This document shows, one piece after another, positions 9,566-18,287 of a DNA stretch of 64,000 bases (the first letter of the stretch is position 1; each line of letters opens with the position of its first letter). This stretch comes from Clostridium sp. 'deep sea'. Its GTDB lineage: Bacteria > Bacillota > UBA994 > PWPR01. The notes beneath the pieces are model-generated. The model was not told the origin of the DNA. It did no database searches and saw only the letters and a program-made list of their open reading frames with translations. The position numbers and the translations under genes were made by a program. Where the stretch lies: contig NZ_CP063353.1 in NCBI RefSeq assembly GCF_014931565.1, positions 1,798,001 to 1,862,000 of the forward strand, in the 5' to 3' direction.

Positions 9566-10032
9566 AACTCAAAATACAATGATTTAGTTCCCTCTTCTTC
9601 AAACTCTTCTATACATTTAAACCCTACTTTTTTTAACATTTTACTTGAGCATATGTTGGCTTTAAATGTAAAGGCACTTATTTTAATTAGGCTGTATTTA
9701 TCTTTAATTAGTTCTATAAAGTCCCTTAACACCTGTGCCCCTATGCCCTTACCCCAGTAGTTTTTATTAAATATAACTATGCTTAAAAAGCAGTTTTTTG
9801 CTACTTGATCAATACCATAACACCAAACATCACCTATGTAACTATTGTTAACATAAATTGTTTTACCAAAGCTTGTGGCATTAGGTAATAATGAATTTTC
9901 ATATTGCTCTATTGTTTGCTCTAAAGTGATTTTTTGAAATGGAAATAGGATTTGCAAATGTGGATCTTTTGATTCTTGATAAAATTTTTTTACGTGTTGT
10001 AATTCTCTATTTTCTAGTGATATTTGATTCAT
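9556..10032 (-). CDS. GNAT N-acetyltransferase
   Basis: 158 residues of the RimJ/RimL-like (Acetyltransf_3) type. Visible features are the central IVIFNKNYWGKGIGAQVL acetyl-CoA loop, with the G-K-G-I-G signature near residues 92-98, and the C-terminal NICSSKMLKKVGFKCIEEF segment with the N-x-x-S-x-x-(M/L)-x-x-x-G-F pattern. The start ATG follows a GGGGTTGG-type weak ribosome site. The terminator overlaps the stop codon, and a 153-base gap separates it from the methyltransferase, so it is probably monocistronic. The substrate is unknown. Confidence 0.88.
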   Translation of the reverse strand: MNQISLENRELQHVKKFYQESKDPHLQILFPFQKITLEQTIEQYENSLLPNATSFGKTIYVNNSYIGDVWCYGIDQVAKNCFLSIVIFNKNYWGKGIGAQVLRDFIELIKDKYSLIKISAFTFKANICSSKMLKKVGFKCIEEFEEEGTKSLYFELKI

Positions 10033-10160
10033 AAACCAACCCCCTAATCAATATAATTTTTACTTTCGATTTTATCTTTGATTTAATATTATTATACTAT
10101 TATTTACTTATATATTAAAATATGTTTACAAGTCAACTCTAAATTACTTTAAAAAGAAAA

Positions 10161-10178
10161 AAACACCTAACAGTGTTT
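10161..10178 (-). terminator. Short terminator after the methyltransferase
   Basis: The 6-bp stem AAACAC/GTGTTT with a 6-base loop is followed on the minus strand by TTTTTCTTTTT, directly after the stop at 10186. Confidence 0.6.
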
Positions 10179-10185
10179 ACTTTTA

Positions 10186-10818
10186 TTACTTTTTAAGAGC
10201 TATAAAATCTAATACCTGTTTATCGAAGTTGTATCTTGGCATAATGTAGCTATAAATTTCTCCAATATTAAAATCTGCAAAATATTTATGTACATCGTCT
10301 TTATTAAAATAGCGTTTTAATTTATTAGCAATTAAATAATAATTATCTTCTATTTTTTTACCTACAGAGTTCTTTAGATTCTTCTCTAATTCTTTAAGTG
10401 AATTTACTCTACAAATTACTGCTCCATCCTTTATTAAAACCCTTTTAAGTTCTTTTAAAATAGCATGGGTTGTTTTTTCACTAAAATAATGTAAAGATAA
10501 GTCACTAATAATAATAGCTACTGACCCATCTTGAAATGGCAATGGCTGTTGCATATCTACTAACTTTACATTGGCTTTTTCCATAAATGTATTTATTCTA
10601 TTAAGGGCTTCTTGAGAAAAATCGCATGCCAATGTTTTAAACCCTCTTTGAGATAAGTAATAACTATCATTTCCAAAACCACAACCTAAATCTACTATTA
10701 GTTTGTGTTTATGCTTTTTTAAAATAAACATGTACTTTTCAAGCCAATCATCTGTTTTAGGGGTTTTTAGTGGTATGTTTTTAAACACTTCATTCCATAC
10801 TTGTTGTTGGTTTTTCAT
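10186..10818 (-). CDS. Class I SAM-dependent methyltransferase
   Basis: 210 residues. The Rossmann-type SAM-binding motif I is LIVDLGCGFGNDSYYL (about residues 40-55), with the acidic motif II LACDFS. A VDMQQPLPF..GSVAIIISDLSLHYF segment matches motif III/post-III of small-molecule methyltransferases of the Methyltransf_11/25 group. The C-terminal part is short and gives no substrate clue. The gene has its own terminator and is divergent from the 4Fe-4S gene starting at 10959, leaving a 140-base shared promoter region. Confidence 0.85.
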   Translation of the reverse strand: MKNQQQVWNEVFKNIPLKTPKTDDWLEKYMFILKKHKHKLIVDLGCGFGNDSYYLSQRGFKTLACDFSQEALNRINTFMEKANVKLVDMQQPLPFQDGSVAIIISDLSLHYFSEKTTHAILKELKRVLIKDGAVICRVNSLKELEKNLKNSVGKKIEDNYYLIANKLKRYFNKDDVHKYFADFNIGEIYSYIMPRYNFDKQVLDFIALKK

Positions 10819-10958
10819 AGTTACCTCTTTAAATAAATATTAGTTAAACCTTTGCATTATACTTAAACAATGTGTTAGTATTATATTAAACAAATAAACT
10901 AATAGTTTGCGTTTACATAAACATATTATCATAAAATATTATAAAAGGAAATGTAATA

Positions 10959-11858
10959 ATGAAAAGCATTTTAAGAGACATACAAAGCTTAAATTATAAA
11001 ATTGCGATAATACCCATTGAGTGTTTACAGGAGGTAGCGAGAGAAATAAACGAATTAAAAGATAATAATAATATTGGCAAACTTCAAAACTGGATAATTA
11101 ATGAAATGTACGTTTTAGATTATTCATCTTTAAGCTTTAAACCAAAGTCTATTGTTTTGACTGCCAAAAAACATGACATAAAGCAAATTGTTTTCAATTA
11201 TCATGGTAAAAAAATTACTGATTATTTAAGTTTATTTAACACTAAGTTAAAAGATTCTTGCACCAAGGTATTTAAAAGTTATGGTTATAAACTAAGCTAT
11301 AAGTTTTGGTTACCTTCAAAACGTTTAGCAGTGAAAGCGGGCATTTGCGAATATGGTCGCAACAATATAACCTACGTTAAAGGTTGGGGAAGTTTTTTTG
11401 AGCACGCTTCATTTTTTAGTGATCTTGAACCCCCTAAAAACTATGTATGGCGAGCTGTAAAAAACATGGATTTATGCCAAAAATGTAAGGCCTGTATAAG
11501 TGCTTGCCCTACATCAGCTATTATAAAAGACCGATTTTTAATAAACCCAGATTATTGTATATCAAATTTTAATGAAATGGGCACAGAGCCTTTTCCAGAT
11601 TTTATTCCTAAAGAGTCACACCTAAGCATAGTAGACTGTTTAATTTGCCAAAAAGCGTGCCCATATAATAAAGCTGTTTTAAAGGCTGTAAATAGTACAG
11701 TAGAATTTAATGAAATGGAAACAGAGTTGTTACTTAAAGGTGTACCTATAGATAAACTGCCAACAACCTTAAAAGATAAGGTAGATATACTTAACATGAA
11801 ATGGTTTTATGAAAGTATACCTAGAAACTTAAAAGCTCTACTATATAATGCAGTGTAA
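10959..11858 (+). CDS. QueG-like double 4Fe-4S cluster protein
   Basis: 299 residues. The N-terminal half resembles the cobalamin-binding reductase domain of epoxyqueuosine reductase (QueG): the RLAVKAGICEYGRNN segment (122-136) corresponds to QueG's R-x-x-A-x-x-A-G-x-x-x-x-G-x-N. The C-terminal half binds two 4Fe-4S clusters: C173xxC176xxC179xxxC183P, then C200 and C227xxC230xxxC234P. It is shorter than QueG (about 380 residues) and lacks a C-terminal HEAT extension. It is therefore better called a QueG-like reductase paralogue than QueG itself. A GGAAATG-type site precedes the ATG. A second paralogue lies at 13464-14408, beyond the transpeptidase gene. Confidence 0.82.
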   Translation: MKSILRDIQSLNYKIAIIPIECLQEVAREINELKDNNNIGKLQNWIINEMYVLDYSSLSFKPKSIVLTAKKHDIKQIVFNYHGKKITDYLSLFNTKLKDSCTKVFKSYGYKLSYKFWLPSKRLAVKAGICEYGRNNITYVKGWGSFFEHASFFSDLEPPKNYVWRAVKNMDLCQKCKACISACPTSAIIKDRFLINPDYCISNFNEMGTEPFPDFIPKESHLSIVDCLICQKACPYNKAVLKAVNSTVEFNEMETELLLKGVPIDKLPTTLKDKVDILNMKWFYESIPRNLKALLYNAV

Positions 11859-11877
11859 GTTATCTCAATAGCTTATG

Positions 11878-13206
11878 TTATTCAATAACTATCACTGCTC
11901 CGTTTTCTATATCAATCCAATCGTACATAAACTGAGCATGACTTGTAAAGTTACGTACACACATACTTGAGCGAGGAAAGGTACCAATAGTTTGCAGGTA
12001 TTCTATATGACCGGGGTCTTTTTGCTCACCATTTTCTACTATGTAATTTACAGGCACTCCATGGGTGTAAGCCCCACCGGTAAAGCGTATTGCATAAGGA
12101 GCATAACCAGCTATTTCACTTGTGCCTTTTTTTAAGTATTGAAACCTATCTTTTTTTTCGAGTGTTTTATACATACCTAAAGTTGTTACAAATGAATAGT
12201 CTGCTTTAACTCCAGTTGTTGCTATTGTATAAGATATAAGATTTAGTTGCTCATTGTCTACTTCAAAGGTAGCTTCGTTTTGCTGACTTCTATCTACAAC
12301 AATTACTTTTTTGAGCTGTTTTAAACTTTCATTTAAATTAATATACTGTTTTGGCACATAATAATTGCCCTCAAAGGTTGGCACATTAACATAATAAAAA
12401 TCATTAATCTCCTCTAAAACTCGTACTAAAATACCATCGGGAATATATCTAAAACTACTATTTATATCTGCTTGTAAATAAGCAGGAGCGCTATGGGTAT
12501 GTCTAAAGCCATACTCGTCTACATTTTCATTATTTATACGAGGTGAAGCGCCATTGTAGTTTTTATAGTTTCGTATAAAATGCAGTTCACCTTCTCTTAG
12601 TAATTTTTGCAAATCAGCTACTTCGGCTTGCATTTTATTAAATTGAAATTTACGAGGAGTGCCTTGTGAACTATGAATATAGCCTTCTTTAATTTCATTA
12701 TTGTTTTCTAGTACTACTCTATACCAAATATTTGAGCCTTCTTGTTGCTCTGCTTGTACTTTTTGTAATAAGGTTATTTTTTCTAGGGTAGCTATTGTTG
12801 CTAAAACAGGAGAATTAACTTTGGGTTTTTCTTTTAAACTTGCTTCATCCGCAGTTATTAAAAAATAATCAAAGGCCAAATTATATTGAAAATACTTAAT
12901 ATCATTATTAATATTATTAGGAAGTCTACTTTTATAGTCTTTAAGCACAGTAACTGAGCTACTATTAAATAAGTTGGCAAACAGTTCTATTTTTTTATTT
13001 TGACCTACACAGTAAGCTCTATGGGCTTCATTTTGTAATACAATTTGGGTTAGTCTCATATCATCTACTAAGCTATAACCATTTATATCTTCGTCTATTT
13101 CTACTTGTTGTTGTTTTGGCACAGAATTAATTTTTCTAAAATAAAAATATCCAGACGTAACTATAACAGCAATAATTAATAATCCTAAAATTAATTTTCT
13201 ATTCAT
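11878..13206 (-). CDS. L,D-transpeptidase (YkuD-like) with SH3-type region
   Basis: 442 residues with an N-terminal membrane anchor (about 4-22). Residues about 112-182 resemble a bacterial SH3 domain (DYFLITADEASLKEKPKV ... WYRVVLENNNEIKEGYIHSS). The C-terminal about 140 residues match a YkuD L,D-transpeptidase fold, which cross-links peptidoglycan through a catalytic Cys. H382 (THGVP) and the S413-S-M-C416-V-R418-N block stand for the usual H...[S/T]HGC-h-R, so the HG before Cys is replaced by SM. The catalytic His, Cys and Arg are kept, so activity is plausible. It is convergent with the upstream 4Fe-4S gene, 19 bases apart. Confidence 0.82.
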   Translation of the reverse strand: MNRKLILGLLIIAVIVTSGYFYFRKINSVPKQQQVEIDEDINGYSLVDDMRLTQIVLQNEAHRAYCVGQNKKIELFANLFNSSSVTVLKDYKSRLPNNINNDIKYFQYNLAFDYFLITADEASLKEKPKVNSPVLATIATLEKITLLQKVQAEQQEGSNIWYRVVLENNNEIKEGYIHSSQGTPRKFQFNKMQAEVADLQKLLREGELHFIRNYKNYNGASPRINNENVDEYGFRHTHSAPAYLQADINSSFRYIPDGILVRVLEEINDFYYVNVPTFEGNYYVPKQYINLNESLKQLKKVIVVDRSQQNEATFEVDNEQLNLISYTIATTGVKADYSFVTTLGMYKTLEKKDRFQYLKKGTSEIAGYAPYAIRFTGGAYTHGVPVNYIVENGEQKDPGHIEYLQTIGTFPRSSMCVRNFTSHAQFMYDWIDIENGAVIVIE

Positions 13207-13463
13207 CTTAACCCTACCTTCTTAATTCTCTTGTTTATTTTTTTCAAGCAGTTACATAATTATGTATTAATACTCAAAAATAAATGTCATGAACTAAGCA
13301 ACTAGGATTAGTATTAAAAAATAGAGATAAAAAAAAGCATTTAAGAGTTTTGTTGTAGTAGTTATATATAATTTATCATTTTAATAATTAGTTTGAGCAC
13401 AAAAGAAAAATAACTAAGCTTGTATGATAAATATTGTTATTAAACACAAATATCAACCATTAC

Positions 13464-14408
13464 TCATTTGCATATTCTATCGTAGGCTTTAAACAAAACT
13501 AATAGATTTCTCGGAATAGCTTTAAGCCAATCCTTCATACCTAAAATATCAACTTTTCTCCGTAGCTGAGAATCAAATTCTTGATAATTTACTTGAGATA
13601 GTATTATTTCTGTTTCTTGTTCTGTAAATTTTATTGGACCTATAATATTGTTAATATAATTTTTATTCATTGGACAAATAATTTGACATTTTAAACAATC
13701 ATAAATACAGTGATGTGCGGATAGTGGTATCCATTCAGGAAATTCTCGAGGACTTTCATTAAAGTAAGACAAACATTTATCGTTATCAATTAAAAACTTA
13801 TGTTCCTTAATGGCATTTGTAGGGCAACTATTAATACAAGCTTTGCAATTAGTACAGCTAGGAGATTTTTTAACTATAGTCCAATCGTCTTTTAAACAAG
13901 GAACATCACTATAATAAGCCACTAAGGTTAATGAACTACCCATTCCAGCTACATAACAAATATTATTTCTGCCATAAGTGGCTAATCCACTTCGGGCAGC
14001 TACCCGTTTATAAGGTAGATTAGGTGCCAGTTTAATATGGTAACCCTGTGGTGAAAGTAAATTAGTTAAGTATTTTTCAGTTTCTATAAAGGCATTTTCA
14101 TTGTTCATATTAGATATAACTAAGCTTTTTAGTTTATAACTTTTACCTTGGTATATAAACTCAACATTAGCATACATGGGCCTTGGCACTGCTATTATTA
14201 TAATTGATTGCACATTAAAATCCACTGTAGGTACATCGAAGTTATAAATATTATTGACTATGTATTTTTGGAATTTATTTAGTTTGTTTTGCTCTTTAAA
14301 TCTATCAATATCTTGCTTTAAATCTTTAAGCCTGTTTACAGCTAGTATGCTCGCTTTGTCACCTTGTTTAATAACCTCTTGTTTTAATAAATTAATCAAA
14401 TTTACCAC
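13464..14408 (-). CDS. QueG-like double 4Fe-4S cluster protein (paralogue)
   Basis: 314 residues, clearly homologous along its length to the product of 10959-11858. The RVAARSGLATYGRNNICYV segment matches the QueG active-site region, and the ferredoxin-like part has CTNCKACINSCP followed by CLKCQIICP. Like its paralogue it lacks the HEAT extension of QueG. A tRNA-modification role is not supported by context; these proteins are better described as unassigned double-cluster reductases. It is followed by a non-coding gap and then, on the opposite strand side, the L,D-transpeptidase gene. Confidence 0.8.
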   Translation of the reverse strand: MVNLINLLKQEVIKQGDKASILAVNRLKDLKQDIDRFKEQNKLNKFQKYIVNNIYNFDVPTVDFNVQSIIIIAVPRPMYANVEFIYQGKSYKLKSLVISNMNNENAFIETEKYLTNLLSPQGYHIKLAPNLPYKRVAARSGLATYGRNNICYVAGMGSSLTLVAYYSDVPCLKDDWTIVKKSPSCTNCKACINSCPTNAIKEHKFLIDNDKCLSYFNESPREFPEWIPLSAHHCIYDCLKCQIICPMNKNYINNIIGPIKFTEQETEIILSQVNYQEFDSQLRRKVDILGMKDWLKAIPRNLLVLFKAYDRICK

Positions 14409-14667
14409 CTCATATATAAAAACTAATTATTTTCTGCAATCCATATCTTATAGCTAAAGCATCTGCTAATAAAATATCTCTCTTAGAGTAGGTATTTTTT
14501 GCTTGTTGTAATTATACTAGTTCTAAATTGCTTATTCATTACTTCTAATGCAAAAAATAATATAATTTACTATTATTATAAGTTAATAAAAGCAATTTTG
14601 TAAACTTCTTAGTTAGTTTACATACAATATTATGTACAAGTTATCGTATAGAAAGGAATGTATACAA

Positions 14668-15528
14668 ATGCCTTTAGTAGATATATATAAAATTAAAGCT
14701 AGTGAAACCGTTGATATTACTGGAAGAGAAGAAAATAATATAAGCTTGGCATTAGAATTAAACGGTGGGGCAACTGGTGGAACTGTTTTAGGAACAGTTT
14801 CGGATTTACAGGGAAATCCAATTAAAGATGCCACTGTTAAATTATGTTTAACTGATTTATCAACTTTTAAACATTCTAAAACTAATCCAAAAGGAAGTTA
14901 TTCCTTTAATAATATTCCTGTGGGTTCATACCTTATAACTGCTAAAAAAGATGATTATTTATTACCATCTGCAATTACTGTTTCAGTAAATGCAAATAGA
15001 ACCTCAACAGTAAATCTAATTTTAGTAAGTGATCCTTATGCAAATTTAAATGTAATATTTGGGATTGTGCATAATAGTCAAGGAAATAAAGCCATTGAAG
15101 ATGTTTTTGTTCAATTATTTGAGCGTGTTAGTGGTGTTGAAGAGTACAAGGGATATTCTAAAACTAATGATTCAGGTCAATATTTTTTCACTCAACTTAA
15201 TGATGGAACTTACTATACAAAAGCTTCTAAAGAAGGATTTTTCAGCAACCATTCTGCTGATTTAGAGCTATCAGACAAAGAGTATTCCAAAATAGACTTA
15301 ACATTAACAGAAGATCCAAACTCTAATACGGGTATAATATGTGGTGTAATTACTGATAAAAGTACTGGTAATGTAATTGCAGATTGTGACGTAGCCTTAT
15401 ATGAAATAGTAGGTGAAGATGAGTATTTAATTAGAGTAATGCATACTAATTTAGAAGGTCAATATTTATTTGGTAGTATTCAGCCTGGACAATATAAAGT
15501 AAAAGCAACTCTACAAGTTGAGATATAA
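14668..15528 (+). CDS. Carboxypeptidase-regulatory-like repeat protein, N-terminal part
   Basis: 286 residues, starting at the ATG at 14668, which has GAAAGGAATG upstream; an earlier in-frame ATG at 14632 lacks a ribosome site. Three tandem carboxypeptidase-regulatory-like (CarboxypepD_reg/SdrD-B-type) beta-sandwich repeats are visible, each with a G.V.D..G..I.D..V.L strand set and a K/H-T-N-x-x-G-x-Y-x-F ... G-x-Y-x-x-K/T-A signature. There is no signal peptide. The third repeat is cut short by a TAA at 15526-15528. The next ORF resumes one codon later in the same frame, so this looks like the first part of one interrupted gene. Confidence 0.75.
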   Translation: MPLVDIYKIKASETVDITGREENNISLALELNGGATGGTVLGTVSDLQGNPIKDATVKLCLTDLSTFKHSKTNPKGSYSFNNIPVGSYLITAKKDDYLLPSAITVSVNANRTSTVNLILVSDPYANLNVIFGIVHNSQGNKAIEDVFVQLFERVSGVEEYKGYSKTNDSGQYFFTQLNDGTYYTKASKEGFFSNHSADLELSDKEYSKIDLTLTEDPNSNTGIICGVITDKSTGNVIADCDVALYEIVGEDEYLIRVMHTNLEGQYLFGSIQPGQYKVKATLQVEI

Positions 15529-15531
15529 ACA

Positions 15532-15930
15532 ATGATTAGTAATGTCTATAAAATTGCACACAGCCCTATCATAACTATGCCTTCATTAGGTGAAGCTAGA
15601 GTTGACTTACAGCTCGAAAGAATTAATCCTATACCTGTATACATTATTAATATCAAAGGCTGTGTTAGAAGCTACTCAAGACGGTTACCAAGAGCAAGAG
15701 TATACTTGTATGATTGTAAAGGCAATAAAGTTTGTAAAGCTATAACAAACTATAAGGGCTATTACCGTATAACTAGTAAGCTGCCTGCTGGCCTATATAA
15801 AATATTTGCAACACATTATAAATATAAACGTTCAAAGGTAAAATTTATTAAGGTTACTAAATCAGAAAACATAAAAATTTGTTTCTATTTATGTCGTAGA
15901 AAATGGCATGCTCTACGTTGTATATTTTGA
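15532..15930 (+). CDS. Carboxypeptidase-regulatory-like protein, C-terminal part
   Basis: 132 residues in the same frame as the preceding ORF, with a single Thr codon between the TAA and this ATG. It begins mid-repeat: MPSLGEARVDLQLE matches the last strand of the repeats upstream. It then carries one further repeat (GCVRS..RLPRARVYLYDCKGNKV...TNYKGYYRITSKLPAGLYKIFA) and a Lys/Arg- and Cys-rich tail ending CRRKWHALRC. No convincing ribosome site precedes it. Best reading: the C-terminal piece of a gene disrupted by a nonsense mutation. Confidence 0.65.
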   Translation: MISNVYKIAHSPIITMPSLGEARVDLQLERINPIPVYIINIKGCVRSYSRRLPRARVYLYDCKGNKVCKAITNYKGYYRITSKLPAGLYKIFATHYKYKRSKVKFIKVTKSENIKICFYLCRRKWHALRCIF

Positions 15931-15958
15931 TTAGAAACATTAGACTAGCTTACACGTG

Positions 15959-15985
15959 AAGTGGTGGGTTTAATGTCCACCACTT
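15959..15985. terminator. Hairpin between convergent genes
   Basis: A 9-bp stem (AAGTGGTGG/CCACCACTT) with a 9-base loop lies between the repeat protein (plus) and the kinase-like gene (minus). It is probably a bidirectional terminator; the U-tracts are weak. Confidence 0.6.
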
Positions 15986-16017
15986 TTGGATGAAGCATGA
16001 AAATATTATGGTATTTT

Positions 16018-16974
16018 TTAATCATACTTTTGTAAAAAATCCTTAACTCGCGGAATATTAACCCTAATATACTCTTTAGGATTATCACTAACGGTTAAGA
16101 TATAGTTTAAAAAATTAACTCTTCTTGCTGTCATGAGCATCTCTATAATATCTTCATTTATCTTTGGTAAAGACAGTACCTTATTGTAACCTTTTATAAA
16201 TGATTCTTTTACAAATGAATAGTTTAAATCAGTATTATATTTATAATAAAATAAATGAATTGCTATATCATGAATAGGTAAGGCTAACATTGCTTCTTCA
16301 AAATCTAGTAAAAATACTTCTCCATTATGAATTCTAATATTCCAAGGGTTAATATCTCCGTGGATTAATTGAGGTTTACTATTTTGATATAACTTTTTTA
16401 ACTGGGTATTTAATATGGGTATAACCCTATCCATAATTTGTATGTATTCATCATTAATTATATCACTATACTTTTCTTGTTTATATACCGCTATTTCATC
16501 TTGATAATAAAATACCTTATCCCACTTTTTAGGCTTAATATAAGGAGGAATAACAGCTCCGAGGGTGGCTTTATGTAGTTTTGCTGTAATTTCGCCAATC
16601 TTAGTAAAAGCATCATAAGACTCTCTGCCTTTATACTCTTCACCAGCTACCCATTTATAAAGAGCTACTCGTTTTAACACAGCCTCTTCTGCATAAGCTA
16701 TTTGTAAAATACCCCTACCATCTTTAGCTAAAACTATTTCAGGAACTGAAAGATCTGTTTTATCAGCAATTATAGTTAGTAACAACTGCTCAGCTAGGTT
16801 ATCTTGTAAAGAGCTAGATTCTTCTTGAAAAATTTTTAGAACATATTTTTTTTGATCTTTAGTAATTACTTTATAAAATATATTTGTTGCTTCTGTTAAA
16901 TAGTCATATGATTCAACGGTTATGTTGTAATAGTTTAAGGCCTTTTCAACAAGGTTCAGATAAGGTTTTGTCAT
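16018..16974 (-). CDS. APH-family phosphotransferase
   Basis: 318 residues from the ATG at 16974, chosen because AGGAGG lies 8 bases upstream; the longer GTG at 16983 overlaps that ribosome site. The fold is the aminoglycoside-phosphotransferase/choline-kinase type. The catalytic loop is HGDINPWNIRI and the metal-binding LLDFEEA corresponds to the D-F-G-like motif; an ATP-binding Lys is in KKYVLKIF. Relatives phosphorylate small alcohols (choline, homoserine, thiamine, sugars or drugs). It follows the DUF1893 and ECF S-subunit genes in the same direction, so phosphorylation of the imported ligand is an attractive inference. Confidence 0.82.
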   Translation of the reverse strand: MTKPYLNLVEKALNYYNITVESYDYLTEATNIFYKVITKDQKKYVLKIFQEESSSLQDNLAEQLLLTIIADKTDLSVPEIVLAKDGRGILQIAYAEEAVLKRVALYKWVAGEEYKGRESYDAFTKIGEITAKLHKATLGAVIPPYIKPKKWDKVFYYQDEIAVYKQEKYSDIINDEYIQIMDRVIPILNTQLKKLYQNSKPQLIHGDINPWNIRIHNGEVFLLDFEEAMLALPIHDIAIHLFYYKYNTDLNYSFVKESFIKGYNKVLSLPKINEDIIEMLMTARRVNFLNYILTVSDNPKEYIRVNIPRVKDFLQKYD

Positions 16975-17068
16975 TATACTCACCTCCTTAAAGTAATATT
17001 AACACTATTTTACTGCTCACAAATATTTTAAATTATATAGAAACAAACAAGATTATTTTTATTTTAAT

Positions 17069-17587
17069 TTACTTAAGTATTTTAATCTTCTTTAGGGCCT
17101 GTAATAATACTGGTATTAAAATAAGCTGAATAATTATACCAGGTAATCCTGTAATAAGGGCCGCTTTAACATACAGTAAAGGGTTCATTTTTATGTTGAA
17201 CAACAGAACTAAACAATACACTGTTAAACCTGCCATTATTCTACCAACTACCATAGCTATAATAAGAGTTACCATAGTGTTTTGTTTAAATACTTTAGTT
17301 AACACAGAAATTGTTATGCCATAACACGATAATTCCACCATCATAATAATTGCTATGGGAAACAATACTGGCATTGATGTTAAAAAACTGCTAAGTAAAG
17401 GTGTTAGTAAACCTAAAATAAACGCCAACTGAGGAGCCAAAATATATCCCCCTATGATAATAGGGATATGCATAGGTAAAAAGGTTTGACCAGCTACTCC
17501 AAAAACATGAAAAATCATAGGTACCAATATACCTATAGCCAACAAAAGTGATGCGGTTACAAGCTGAGAGGTTGTAGTTCTTTTCAT
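17069..17587 (-). CDS. ECF transporter S component
   Basis: 172 residues with about five to six hydrophobic helices. This is an energy-coupling-factor substrate-binding (S) subunit of the ECF_trnsprt type, which binds a vitamin-like ligand and docks on a shared EcfA-A'-T module. The LPMHIPIIIGGYILAP segment (about residues 36-51), with a conserved Pro-Met-His and GP-like turn, plus the LTPLLSSFLTSMPVLFP segment, is characteristic. The gene starts immediately after the DUF1893 stop (no gap), indicating coupling. No ECF ATPase or T subunit is in the window. The ligand is unknown; no riboswitch was seen upstream. Confidence 0.85.
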   Translation of the reverse strand: MKRTTTSQLVTASLLLAIGILVPMIFHVFGVAGQTFLPMHIPIIIGGYILAPQLAFILGLLTPLLSSFLTSMPVLFPIAIIMMVELSCYGITISVLTKVFKQNTMVTLIIAMVVGRIMAGLTVYCLVLLFNIKMNPLLYVKAALITGLPGIIIQLILIPVLLQALKKIKILK

Positions 17588-18043
17588 TTAGTTCTCCTGT
17601 AGAATCTTTACAGAGATTAAAAACTCTTTTATTTTGCTCATTAAAATTACATAATCAGTATCAGCTACCTTAGAGGATATTTTTTCGATAGGGCATAAAT
17701 CATCTTGGCTTCTATTTTTAATATAGGGTACCGATTGATTATAAGATAAATTAATTTCATTATTATGTAATATTGTTTCAGCGCTTTTTGATACTATTTC
17801 CGAAAACACATCTTGAGTATTTGCGTATACATTTAGCATAGCAGCAGCCCTGCCTATTACTCTATCGGCCACCGAAGCTCCCCCTAATTGCTGATATTTT
17901 TCAGTAATTGCCTCATACATAGGGTAAATTCCTTTTTGATTACTTTTGTGAATTACTGAACCATTTTTAACTATACAGATAGTTAAATTTTCTTGATACA
18001 ATAAATCTTTTGCTATTTCTAAATCAGTTAACTGTTTGTTCAT
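17588..18043 (-). CDS. DUF1893 (TM1506-like) protein
   Basis: 151 residues. It matches the DUF1893/TM1506 family, whose solved Thermotoga member has a cytidine-deaminase-like fold. Visible conserved features are the ADRVIGRAAAML helix, the E-I-V-S-K-S-A segment and the C-P-I-E near residue 126, where family members carry a CPxE motif. The canonical deaminase zinc motifs are not evident. It is the first gene of a three-gene operon with an ECF S subunit and an APH-type kinase, which suggests a salvage role, by inference only. Confidence 0.82.
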   Translation of the reverse strand: MNKQLTDLEIAKDLLYQENLTICIVKNGSVIHKSNQKGIYPMYEAITEKYQQLGGASVADRVIGRAAAMLNVYANTQDVFSEIVSKSAETILHNNEINLSYNQSVPYIKNRSQDDLCPIEKISSKVADTDYVILMSKIKEFLISVKILQEN

Positions 18044-18178
18044 TTTATTCCCCTAACTAAACAATAATACATTTATTATAACAAGATGCTTAAAAAGCTC
18101 AACAGTTTTGTTATATAAAAGCAATAATTATACTTTTCAATATCCATGCATTAAATTTTAGAAGTCAATACATGTTTA

Positions 18179-18187
18179 TGTTATACT
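18179..18187 (+). promoter_or_regulatory. Extended -10 promoter of the ABC exporter leader
   Basis: TGTTATACT fits an extended -10 box (TGn-TATAAT). No good -35 hexamer is present. It would start transcription about 25 bases before the leader ORF and give a UTR of about 140 bases. Confidence 0.45.
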
Positions 18188-18216
18188 AATATCAATTAAA
18201 AAATGAGGTAAGGTTT

Positions 18217-18243
18217 ATGAAAAAGCTATTTAATAAATTATAA
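18217..18243 (+). CDS. Putative leader peptide MKKLFNKL
   Basis: An eight-codon ORF (ATG ... TAA) with a good ribosome site, GAGGTAAGG, ending 3 bases before the ATG. It is followed at once by a 7-bp hairpin (TAACATT/AATGTTA, 18241-18259) and, 45 bases later, by a structure that can mask the ABC exporter ribosome site. The arrangement is that of short attenuation leader peptides found before drug-resistance genes. Expression is inferred, not shown. Confidence 0.45.
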   Translation: MKKLFNKL

Positions 18244-18287
18244 CATTGACTTAATGTTAGATTAAACAATTGTTTACCTAGTGCCCG

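Noticed and set aside
6299-10818. Restriction-modification system
   Set aside because: The methyltransferase at 10186-10818 is a small class I SAM enzyme without DNA-methylase motifs (no DPPY/NPPY or PC-type motif), separated by a GNAT gene with its own terminator.
15526-15534. Programmed stop-codon readthrough
   Set aside because: The stop is TAA with no recognisable readthrough context or selenocysteine-type element; nonsense mutation is simpler.
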